Source: Acridotheres tristis (lineage: Eukaryota; Chordata; Aves; Passeriformes; Sturnidae). Taken from it: a stretch of 64,000 nt of DNA. The notes below the pieces were generated by a model. It was not told the DNA's origin. It did not search any database and worked only from the letters and a program-made list of their open reading frames with translations. Shown piece after piece: positions 36,948 to 48,006 of this stretch (positions within the stretch are counted from its first letter, which is position 1; each line of letters starts with the position of its first letter). Location of the stretch: the NCBI GenBank assembly GCA_037013685.1, contig CM072919.1, positions 31,785,435 through 31,849,434 of the forward strand. Reading direction: 5' to 3'. Position numbers and translations under genes: made by a program.

Positions 36948-39319
36948 TATAAACAATGTCAAAGAAAAACATAACTTGCAGGTATGTATAGTCTAATAAT
37001 CACAAAGAAGTTGACCTGAGCATACCTTGGTTAGTGTATTTTCTTTTCCTGGATATTGAAGGCTAATCACATACACTTATGTACACATATATGTGTATAT
37101 ATATGCACATATAACTCATGTATACATGTGGCAAAATAGATTTTGCCATAAAAGCCCTGAAATAAATATGATTTTCCAGTACCATTTTTATTTATCTTCT
37201 AATCAAGTTTTACTTTCAGGCTATAGTGGCTTCTGAAATAAAGTGGAAATATGCATTTGAGCAAACATATTCTTCTCTGAGAACTAGAAGTGTTTCTGTA
37301 GATAGACCAGAATATTGAACCCACCATGCTGTGCAAAGGTGATATTTCACATGCTTATAGTATACCTCTTTGGAAAGCAATATCACCTTATTTCTTTCAC
37401 CATAGAAGAATACAGTTAGGAAATTTGGTTTCCAACAAATCTACAAATGTAAAGTGAGTCAATAGTGATTATGACTTGGGAATCACACAGTAGTCATTCA
37501 AATCCAAAGCCACAAAGTCTGAAGAAATTATGGATGGGAGTACCAGGACGCAGCAAGGGAACATGGCCAGGGGTATAATACTGCATTAGGTTCAGGTTCA
37601 TTTCAAAGTACACAGGAGAGCGCTGATGTCTGAGATTAGTAATTCAAAGAAAGCAGGTGGAGGTAATGGACATTCTACTACTGTTCTGTAATATCAATCT
37701 TTTTGAATAAAAATATATTTGTAATTACAGACCAGATGCCAAACAGTTTTCCTGTCTAGTGAAATTGGCTGGACAATAAGAGTCCAAGTAACCAAATGCA
37801 AATTAGTTAATTTAAATAACACATCAGTTGTAAAAATAATGGTCAACTGACAGTTTCAATTGCTTGCACAATTAAACTAGTCTTGGGACTAGTTTTAAAA
37901 AGTGTAGGTAGAAATTCTGGTGAAAATTGTGTTAAAAGTTCAGAGACTGGATATCAGACCGTGAAAATATTAAAAAAATCAATTGGAAAGTCCAGCAAAA
38001 AATAGTCATAAATTAATTATTAATCTGATTATTTCAAGGCATTAAAACAATCTCTTGCTGTGATGTTTGCTGTGGAGTTTAACTTTTATAAATAATTTTA
38101 ATAATTCCAAAGTGTAGCATTCGTTTAAAGAGACATGAAAGTGAAAATTATAAAATTGCAGAATGATGAATCTATGCTTTTATGATTTAGGAACATCTAT
38201 TTATACAGAATTATATGTATACAGCAATACAGTATTAATTAGCAAATTATACTAACTTTTTGAACTCTCTATTTTGAGTGTAGTAGAAAAATTCCCTAAA
38301 TTAAGTACAATTACTATGCATAGATTTTATACACATTAAATTTTTATTTCAAATGAATGTCTAAAAATTGAAAATTAATTTCTAGCACTTACAAGCTTAT
38401 CAATAAAGTCTTTCAGAGAAAATGTGGATTTTTAAAATTTTTTTGCTTCCAAGGGGCAATCTTGAGATAAAAGGATCTTGGAAGATATAAAAAAAATATA
38501 TATATATCTATATATATATAATAGAGTAAAAAGACCAGAATTATTGAAATGTCAAAACAAGATTTCAATTCTGAAATTATTTTCCCTTTTGTAATGTGTA
38601 TTTTTAATGTGGGTATTTATGAGTGAAAGTATCTGCTAATCGCATTTCATCTAATAAAATGCACTTTTAAATGTAATAGACTGTATTACATTATTTTAAA
38701 AATCTTCTGTCTTGGTGTTATTTTTTTATACCTTCATTAGTCATAACAAAGTTGCTGTAAAATCTGCTTTGTCTCCTGTTCCACTTGTAGGATACATTAA
38801 GTATATGGTACAGGACGCATGTCCTATCAAAAGTGCATTTCCATAGTCTATTATCAAATAATTTTCTTGCTTTGGCTTTAACAGGGTTAATACTTATGTG
38901 ATTAGCCATCCTTAATCCTGTCATTGCACTTGCTCTTGCAACTGGCTAACCAGGATATTCCTAGATATTGCTTTTCATCTATGGCTGTATCATTATGTGA
39001 GAGGATCAATTTGCTGCAACACACGTATTGTTATATCATTTTGCAGACCAGTGAACTGAACCACAAAAAAAAAGTGACATCATGTACCAAAGGTCAGGTG
39101 TGAGTGGCAGTGACAGAACTGAAAACAAAATTCCTGATTCCAGTCCTAAAACTTGAATAACTGTGAGAAAGATTTTTCCAGTAGAGGAGTGTGTAATAAC
39201 TTACAATGAATTTATGAAATTTAAAAAAAAAGTGAAAGATGCTTGATTGTCTCAAATCATTCATTCTTCAGATCTGTGACATATGGTGGAGCTATTTTAT
39301 GCCATTTTAAACTGCACCA
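36948..39319. other. AT-rich non-coding DNA
   Basis: No family recognised. It includes an alternating purine-pyrimidine stretch at 37083-37115 and a TA run at 38488-38522. Confidence 0.5.
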
Positions 39320-39485
39320 AAATAGACATAGAGATAGATATAGATTAGATACAGATATAGATGATACAGATATAGATATAGTTGATATAGATATAGATGA
39401 TTAGATAGAGATAGAGATAGAGATAGAGATAGAGATAGAGATAGAGATAGAGATAGAGATAGAGATAGAGATAGATTTGATATAG
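39320..39485. repeat. (GATA)n and (GATAGA)n compound repeat
   Basis: Irregular GATA/GATACA units at 39325-39403 pass into about twelve GATAGA hexamers (39404-39475). Confidence 0.95.
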
Positions 39486-42400
39486 GTGGATACATATTTA
39501 TGTATGTATCTAAAGGCTATTTGATGTAGATGTTATGTGTGCATCTCGGTGTGTGTGTATTTGCTTATATGTATATTGCATCATAGGACTATTGTGTGTA
39601 TTGCACTTCTGTTTGTGACCAGTATGTGGTTTGGAAATTACACAGATTAGAAATGAGGGGTGAGTGCCATATCACAAATAAAAAGAGATGTGATCCTTAG
39701 AGAGGTGTTGGCACATTATTTGCTGTGACCAAATTGTATTTCAGGTACAGTGAAGAGAAATTTACAGAAGAAAGTTTTAGCACAAGTAGAAAGAATTATC
39801 TAAGTATTCAGTCTTGATACAGAAGGTCATGAAAGCATGGAACAGAAATGGTACAGAAAAGGTCAGTATTTATTTTTGCACTCATGGTATTATAAGATGA
39901 GAAGGTAGTTGTAGGGACAGCAGCCTCAAGACAGTCATATGAAGGCTTTGCCTGGTTATAGATTATCTATTCACACTCTCAGATATTGATATATATGGAT
40001 ACTGTGCTCTATTTTATTTAATCTGTTTCAAGTGTTTGAAGCAGGTAGATGACATTAATTTTTGAGACTGTCCTTGGTACTAATTTTAATATAGTTTGAA
40101 AAAGTAATATCCTATAAATTCTCTCCAGAAGTTCAAAGACCCACAAAAGTGCCCCAAACTAGCTTTTCTTTATTTCTTTTTCCAGTTTTTAGAACAATAG
40201 TAATTTGGTGATGGCCCTAGTCTATTTTAGCAGAGAATATTGCAGGATGAATCTTTATAGACTAATACTTGTCCTTTTGTCATGTTTGGAAAAGAGTTCA
40301 CAGACCCTGCATTTTTGTTCATGTATGGTCTTTGTAGCTAGCTGGACAATTATCTCCAGTCATTGTGCAGATTTAAATATGTGTCTAAGTGTACTTGTCT
40401 CACTCTGTAGGATGTACTTTAAGACAGATTATCCATAGTCCAAGCTCTTTTACTTTGATCCTGTTCATCTTTTGCTTGGCATAATTATAATTGGGCATGG
40501 AAGAAAGTATTACATTAGATATTAGCAGGCTATAAATTTTCAGTTAGCTTTTGCAACTGGTTTTCACTCTCTAAGGAAGGAAATATTACTCAGGGTTTTT
40601 TTTTTTCTTCCACTTGATATGTTTGTCTGTTCTAAGGATCCCTTTCAATCTAAGACATCACCAATGCCGACATGCTTGTATCTTGCACACACCTCAGCCT
40701 TGCTTGATGCGCCTTTCTCCAAAGACATTACTTATCTGTCATCTTCTCTCCCTGATTTCTTCAGTTCATCTGTGTTTCTCTTTCACTTTTTTATCCTTCT
40801 TCCTAATATATATTCCCATTTGTCTGTTTTACAACAAGCTTCTAGCTCGTGCCTCATTTGATTGACTGACAGCAGGGACTATGCTTTGTTTTCTGCAATC
40901 AATTGTCCTGGAGAAGATGACTCAGATGGCTCTTTTCACTGTATTTTTTTATGTGTTCAACTTTTTCTAGGCCTCTATAAAGCCTTTTTTCTAGAAAGTC
41001 ACCATCTTTCTGTGCATCTTTCACAAAATTGATTCAAAGTACCTGCAACATTTCATTATCACTGTCTAGAGATTTAATTTCAGTTTTAAATGAGAGACAG
41101 CAAGAGATCCACAGCTTTAACTGTAAACAATTGCAGTTCCAGTACATTACAAGGTTAAATAACTATCAATTAATGCATTAGTGGTGATCTACACCAGACA
41201 GGACTGTGGCCCCTACAAGATGAAATGAAGCTTTAAATGAAGAGTGCTTAGAAATGTGTATCTATAGCTGTAGCAGTGTCCTTTTGCTGCAATTATTTCT
41301 CAAATCTCACAATCTGTTCTGATTCTGGGTGTAAAACATCCCACCATGAGTAGAATTTTCTAGTAGATCGCATGTTCTGAGTGGATTTAGAGAGAAGGAT
41401 TAGTGCCAATAAGAATTTTAGAGTGTTAATTTTTAGACTGCTAGAGTTTCTGTAGATCTTGCTAATGTTATCTGTCATTCCCTAGTCTCTTTCAAAGCTA
41501 ATATATTTTCCCAAATTCTGAACATTACCAAGTGCCTAACTAAAGATTATAAATGGCATTGTAATTTCCTTGGACCTTGATCACTATGCACATGGTAATC
41601 ATCCATTTGCTTTTTATCACTTTCTGCAAACCCTAATTTCCAAGGCTGCATAGATTTATTTTTTCACTAGTACATACAACTTGCAAGAGCTTGTATGCTC
41701 CTTAATGCAAAAGTGGATAATGGATTTTACTCAATGCCATACTCAGCTAACGGGAATGAAATCTCTACAAGTGCATATCCTTTGAATAGTATCATCTTCA
41801 CCTTGCCCCTTTCCAAAATCAATATTCCTGCCATTCTTCAATCTGTACCTACATGCAATGAAAGAGATAGCACATCCCCTGTTGTGTTTCTCCAGTCTAC
41901 ATTCTAACTTTGCAATAATATTCTTTGGGACTTTGCTGCTGTAGAACTTGGAGCAAATCATGGAATCCATGATTAAGCAGCTTCTTTCAAAACTGGTCTG
42001 CTGCAAAGATCTTTCTCAGATCATCAAGAAGTTCATTGTGGAAATTCACAGTTGGAAATCAGTGTGAACCTGCGATTAGTGTTCATCAGGGTGATGGACA
42101 GGACAGATGAGTTAGATCAAGAAAAGTCATTGAAAGCATCCTTCCAAGCCATCCTAGAAAGGTTCATACTTAATTTCTACTTCCTCACTTTCTTCACTCC
42201 TTGTTCTGAGAAAATTGAAAACTCATCAGTATTTTGTATGCAGAAGTGCTACATACTCTTTGCAGCCCTGCTAAATAGGAACATATGTATTACTATACAG
42301 TTGTTCAAAATGTTTGAATGAGATTGATGTTCAAAAAGATTTTTTCAAGGAAGTCAGTACATTTGAAGCACTGTAATATCAATTGGAAACTGTCTTCTCT

Positions 42401-43589
42401 TGGAGAAAACATTAGTACAAATTCCATTTTTGTTAACTCTGTTCTCGTTTGTATTTCCTGTAGCTTATACACTATTACCTGCTATTTGTTTTTCGATTCT
42501 GTTTAGGGAGACCTTTGAATTTCCTGTTCTAGGAAACACCTTTCCCAGTTATTTTAGCATATAACTTTTTCTTTTCTTCCATATTGTGTAGCATAGAGTA
42601 AAAGATTTCATGTAGCATTTTAAATTGGCTTCAGTTGAAAATATTGGTATTTCAAGGGTTTTTTCTTCACTTTTGTTTGTTTATTTGGGGATTTTTAATG
42701 TGTAGTTAATCAGCTCAGGCTTGCAAGACCTTACTTTATTTATGTGTACTCTATTTAAATTTCAGAGTGAACTTTATGATTTTCAAATTAAGCATCTATT
42801 AACCTAAATTTCAAATTAAACATCTATCCTGAGCCTAAATGGGATTTATCCTTCAGGAAGGAAAACATTGAAAACCTAATGCAAATAAGGAAAATAAATT
42901 TTAAACAAAAAAAGTGTTTAAAAGTGAATAAACAGTATATTTTCATTCTTTTGAATCCAGTTTGAATCAATTGAACTTACAGCATTATAGTGTAGATTAC
43001 ATCACATGTATCTTGCTGGGGTTTTTTTTCAATAGAGGTGACATTTTTCTGCAGTTCAGTGCTGATGGCGAAGACACATTCTGGGACTTCTAGATGCATC
43101 CTCCTTGTAATTTGCCTTATGATGATTTATCCCTTGAAATTTCAGGAAATTTGCACAGATGAAGATAAATAAACTAAACATAGGCATCCACATCTTTGAT
43201 ACTGGTCCAAATTAAGTGTTTCATCCTATAATAGTTTGATTACTGATTATTTCAGTATTTTACAGTCTTTCTTTCATCAACAGTTTCAAACATTCCCTAT
43301 TTAATTTTGAAAATGCAAATAATAGGAAGAAAATTTGTCTACCACTGGCAGCCCTCTCTATTCCTGTGTATCTTACTAAAGTTACCTCTGATACAAGGAG
43401 ATTGCTGACAACTACTTTGATAACAAAATAAAGTGTTGATTCCTGGATGGCTATTAGCCCAAAATATTATTCAGAAAATATTTAATTTGGTGAAGGAGAA
43501 CTGCCTCTATTATGACTAGTTTCCTACTTTAGAGCAAACTAATAAATCATGCAGCTTTCACTACAGTTTTGCTGATCCCCTTGACCTCT
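39486..43589. other. AT-rich non-coding DNA
   Basis: Four kb with no recognised repeat. Frames at 40205-40438, 40614-40865, 41695-41907 and 42052-42321 are 70-90 residues and carry no identifiable motif. The run 41690-42330 is a little less AT-rich and open in places, but I cannot assign it. Confidence 0.45.
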
Positions 43590-43722
43590 TTAGATGATAG
43601 ACGAGGTTAAGGGCTCTGAGCAACTTGACCTAGTGGAAGGTGTCTCTGCCCATGGTAGGGGTTTGGAACTGATGATCTGCAAGGTACCTTCCAACCCAAA
43701 CCATTCAATGATTCTGTAATAA
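43590..43722 (+). mobile_element. CR1 LINE 3' terminal fragment
   Basis: TTGACCTAGTGGAAGGTGTC, TCTGCCCATGGTAGGGGTTT and GGTACCTTCCAACCCAAACC, then ATTCAATGATTCTGT, form a typical avian CR1 end. Confidence 0.92.
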
Positions 43723-43999
43723 CCTATAAAGAGTTATAGCCTTTTCTTATGCAATGATATTATCCCATTCTTAGAAACATTTTCCCATGATTCTGATTAA
43801 CATTCTATTACTCTGCTCTTCATTAGTTTTCTGAAAATAAATATGAAGAAATATTTCCTATATCCTATTCAGATGATATGTCTAACTGAAGATGGCAAAC
43901 AGCAACTACTGTTGACATGAACTGCTGCTAAAGAGTGCCAGTGAAATAAGTGGCAAAATCTAGTATTTTAAATGTGTTATTGGCATAATGAAAATAGTT
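43723..43999. other. AT-rich spacer
   Basis: Nothing recognised between two CR1 copies. Confidence 0.5.
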
Positions 44000-44661
44000 G
44001 GGCCTCCCAAAGCTACAACAGAGCCAGCAACGTGTGCTTACAGCACAGAAAGTCAGCCACATCCTGGGCTGCACAAAAGGAAGTGTTGCCCTCCAGTCAG
44101 GGAAGCTGAATGCCCTCCTCCACTCTGCTTTGGAGAGATCCCACCTGAATCTATCCTGTAGCCCCAGTGCAAGAAATACACAAATGTGTTACACTGGGTC
44201 CAGAAGAGGGATGCAACAATGGTCAGAGTTCTGAAACATCTCTCCTATGAAGAAAATCTGAGAGGACTGAGTTTATTCAGACTGGAGAAGACCTCAGGGA
44301 GACCTCATTGCAGTTTTCCTATATATAAAGGAGACATGAGAGAAATGAAACTGAAACAAACAAAAAAACCCCAAACAAAACCCCAATCAAACAACAAAAA
44401 ACCCTTTTTACTCAGACCTCTAGTGAGATGACAAGGGGCAACAGTTTTAAACTGAAAGAGGGCAAATTTAGATCAGACATAAAACCAAATCATAGACATT
44501 GCTATTGCCACATCATTGCAAGTAGCAAGGTCAGGTTAGATGGAACATTGAGCGACATGATCTAGTTGAACATATTCCTCCCACGGTGAGAGTGTTCAGC
44601 TAGATGATCTTCAAGGGAACTCCTCCAACCCAAACCATTTTATGATTCTATAAGAAGAATT
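44000..44661 (+). mobile_element. CR1 LINE 3' region with A/C-rich insertion
   Basis: CR1 coding and 3' landmarks in order: AGCCACATCCTGGGCTGCAC, CTCCACTCTGCTTTGGAGAG, ACTGGGTCCAGAAGAGGGAT, TCAGACTGGAGAAGACCTCA, ACAAGGGGCAACAGTTTTAA and TCCTCCAACCCAAACCATTT, then TATGATTCTATAAG. About 50 bp rich in A and C (44353-44404, AAACAAAC and CCCCAAAC units) interrupts the middle. Frames at 43998-44234 and 44186-44431 are chance openings in it. Confidence 0.92.
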
Positions 44662-45808
44662 CTTCCCAAGAAGCCATTTTCCCATTTTATAGACTGGAAT
44701 ATCTGGTTTTAGTTATCTCGCTAGTATGTTCTGAAAAGTGAAAAAAAGGTTTGCTTATCTATTCACTGTATTTTATTAAAAATTATTATCTTCAAAAAGC
44801 TAAACAAAAATTCTAGAAAAGCCCTTCATTAGGGCCTTTATTGACCTGTGAAATACCTCCTTTACTTGAACTGAAAATCCCTGAAATGAAGGGATTGTTT
44901 GTTGCATCTCTTTTTTCTAGTTGCTTCTAGTAAATAGTCATCAGTTCCATTTATCTTCCAGTGAAGCATCTCTCAACCACACTAATATTAATGGAGATAG
45001 AACTGGCTTTCCATGAACTGCAATATTATAATGCCTTTATATCAGTGAGAAATATTAACTTAAAATACTTGTCATTCCATAATCCTTGTGTGCAATACTG
45101 GGAGGGTAACTCTAGGTTGTCCCTCCAGCTTTGGGTTTGATGGCAATTAACATAGATTTCCAGAGCATCAAGACAGGCATATCACCTGTACTTGCAGTGG
45201 TATCATAATTCAGTTCTCCAGGGACTGCTTCTACATTCCTCACAAAACTATGAAAGTAGTCTGGGAAATAATCCTCTACTTTACTGCTTAGCAAGAAGAA
45301 TTAAAAATTGGCCTCTGACTAAAAATAGTCTAACTTCTTACCTTCTTTTTATGCAAGACACACAATTAGGTCAAAATGTATGCAAAGATCCTTCTTCCTC
45401 ACCAGGCAGTTGCAATGATGTGTTACATTCCCTTTTAGCAAACATCGCAGATTAAATCCTCTACTGTCAGGGATGAGAGGTATAGGAAATTCACTGATTT
45501 ATTCTGTTTACTGTACTGATCACAAGGCACAACACAGTTCTGTAATCCAGGTTTTCTGGCTTCTTTCTCCAGTGGTAATGGAAGCTCGGTGGACCATATT
45601 TCTAAAGGCTATCTTTGTGACAGAGAGGGGAAAGCCTCAAAACAGAGGGTGAATAGAGAAGGTATTTATTTTCATAACCAGTTATTTGCATCTTTTGAAA
45701 GAAAGTGAAAGCAGGCACTTAAGGTTTTTTTGTTTTGATTTGGTTTGGTTATTTTTAAATCTATGTATAAAGTGTTTTTATGAATCTCTAGGTTTTCAAA
45801 AACTTTAA
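44662..45808. other. AT-rich non-coding DNA
   Basis: Nothing recognised; short frames on both strands near 45112-45455 have no known motif. Confidence 0.5.
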
Positions 45809-45885
45809 TATCATAGTATCACTGAATCACTGAATGGCTTGGGTAGGAATGGATCTTCAAAATCATCTAGAATACCTGGGTTGTA
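45809..45885 (-). mobile_element. CR1 LINE 3' tip
   Basis: TATCATAGTATCACTGAATC plus GAATGGCTTGGGTAGGAATG and GATCTTCAAAATCATCTAGA is the inverted CR1 terminus, truncated after about 75 bp. Confidence 0.85.
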
Positions 45886-46755
45886 AGTGCCCCACAGGCA
45901 TGTAAATGTCATTAGTTTGCAAATGCCACTAGTTTATGAGCTTGGAATTTTTTATCACTTTTTATTTCTTCATGAAAGTATCCTCATTTCAAATGTTCAC
46001 AAGTCTGTAGGCTCCCTTGCACTTTATTATGGAGTTATAATCAAAGCCAAAATTTATAACCACAATCCACCGCTTTTATGCAAGTAAGAATTATTATTAC
46101 AATCACCACTCTATTCGCCATGTACAGATATCATAACTTTAATCCAAGTTAATAAAACTTCTCATCTGTAGAATGAGGATAGTTGACTACTTTCCCATAA
46201 TATTAGAGGATTTGAAACAAATGAGAAAATATGCAGAACTGAATCCTCCTGGTAATTTAATCCAACAGAAAGCACTTACCTGAGGTTTTTTGATGTTCTT
46301 CTCAAACCCTGCATTTAGCTATAAATCTCACTTTGCAGTTTAACAGAACTTCAAAAGCAAATATGGGCAACATAGTCCAAGAAGGGATTCAAGATCCAAG
46401 TAATTTATTGGATCTTTCTTTTTCTTTTCTTTATTAAAGAATTATATAAGAGGGTTTTTAAAGTCAAATACTATTCCATTACCATATGTGTGACATGATA
46501 ATAATCAACCAGTTTCTTTTTCTGTGCTGATCTGCATAATGTCTGTGGGCCTTCTGTAATTTTGTCAGGCCATGGAGATTTTGTTTCTAGAGCAAAATAG
46601 AGTTATTGTATTTTGAATGGAAGCACACTGGAAAAATACTGGGTGGGGTAAACACTTAATAGTATCGAATACTATTCCCTACCAAGAGAGTGGAAAAATA
46701 ATTTATCCTTTTCAAGAAACACAAATGTGGTGCTTCTAGAATAAGACTAACACAT
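45886..46755. other. AT-rich non-coding DNA
   Basis: Nothing recognised. Confidence 0.5.
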
Positions 46756-48006
46756 TGTTTTGGGTTTGCATGGCCTGGTGTTCTCACAGAGCTGGCTTCT
46801 GTGAGAAGCTGCTGGAAGCTTCCACTATGTCCAGCTGAGCCAATCCCTGATGGCTCTGAGGATGGACATGCTGCTGGCCAGTTAGGTTGGTAACACCTCT
46901 GTGATAACATATTTAAGGAGAAAATCGAAACAAAAGTGTGACACGGTTTTAATTCTAGCCAGAGAAGAGGAGGAGGTGAGAACATGTGAGGGAAACAACA
47001 TAGAGACACCAAGATCAGTGTAGAAGGAGGGGGAGGAGGTGCTCCAGATGCTGGAGCAGAGATTCCTCTTCAGCCCATAGTACAGACAGACCATGGTGAG
47101 GCAGCTGTGCCCCTGCAGCCCATGGGGATCCACAGGGGATGCAGAGATCCACCCACAGCCCATGGGGATCTATGGGGGATACAGAGATCCACCCATAGCC
47201 CATGGGGATCTATGGGGGATACAGAGATTCACCCACAGCCCCTGGGGATCTACGGGGTATACAGGTATCCACCCCCAGCCCATGGAGATCCACGGGGAAT
47301 GCAGAGATCCACCCATAGCCCATGGGGATCCACGGGGGATGTGAGGATCCACAAGGGATGCAGAGATCCACCCACAGCCCTTGGGAATCAATGGGGGATG
47401 CAGAGATCCACCCATAGCCCGTGGGAAGGTGCCCCATGCTGGAGCAGGTGGATGCCTGGAGGAGGCTGTGAACCAGTGGGAGACCCAGTGGAGAGAGGGC
47501 CCTGCTTCCAGGCTGAAGCAGCCTGTCCTTGGTGGGCTGCACCTCGTGGAAGAGTGACCCACACCACAGCAGTTTTGTCTGTGCGTGAGATTGGAACCAC
47601 ACTGGAGAGGTTCATGAAGGATGTCTCCCATGGGCAGGGTCCCCATGGTGCAGCAAGGGAAGGTCTCCTCTCCCAGAGCAGTGGAAGAAAACCTCAGGTG
47701 ATGAACTGACCAAACCCCCAATCCCCTGTTTCCCTGCTCTGTCAGTGAGAAGGAGGGAGGGGCTGGAGATAAAAAGGTGTTTTTTAAGGGCTTATTTTTC
47801 TTTTCATTATTCTCCTCTGATTTTGTTAATAATAAAATTGCTTTGTATCTCTAAGTTGAGTCTGTTTTGCCCTTGGAGTGTTTTCTCCCAGTCCTTATCT
47901 CAACTCATGAACCCATTGTTAAATTTTTCTCTTTGCCCAGCTGTAGCAAGGGAGGCTGAGTGAGCGGCTTTCAGGAGTGCTTGGCATTAGGCCACCATTG
48001 GTACCA
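46756..48006 (+). mobile_element. LTR (probably solo) with internal minisatellite
   Basis: Starts TGTTTTGGGTTTGCATGGCC. In order it carries a CTTCTGTGAGAAGCTGCTGG block, a TATTTAAG TATA-like element near 46910, a GGTCAGTG-like AGATCAGTGTAGAAGGAGGG block, the 40-bp tandem array at 47116-47426, GTGATGAACTGACC (near 47698), an AATAAA signal at 47831-47836, TTGAGTCTGTTTTGCCC (near 47856) and GAGCGGCTTTCAGGAGTGC. I recognise this order from a common avian retroviral LTR. The order TATA then AATAAA gives plus orientation. No internal gag/pol follows, so it is probably a solo LTR. The right end is approximate and no target duplication was found. Confidence 0.75.
47116..47426. repeat. 40-bp minisatellite inside the LTR
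   Basis: Units beginning CAGCCCATGGGGATC start at 47116, 47156, 47196, 47236, 47276, 47316, 47375 and 47415 (last partial). The spacing is 40 bp except for one 59-bp unit that contains an extra partial copy. Because 40 is not a multiple of 3, frames through the array repeat every 120 bp. Confidence 0.95.

Noticed and set aside
36651..36996. Frames rich in Arg-Lys-Glu-Gly or Phe-Leu-Pro-Ser
   Set aside because: Translated (GGAA)n repeat on both strands.
41695..42330. Neighbouring frames of 70 and 89 residues as a possible processed pseudogene
   Set aside because: No protein family recognised and the frames are not continuous; too weak to call.
47116..47426. CRISPR-like array
   Set aside because: Units are directly adjacent 40-bp repeats without unique spacers, in an avian LTR: a minisatellite.
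47107..47721. 200-residue plus and 183-residue minus frames
   Set aside because: Both are translations of the 40-bp minisatellite and flanking LTR sequence; no independent coding evidence.
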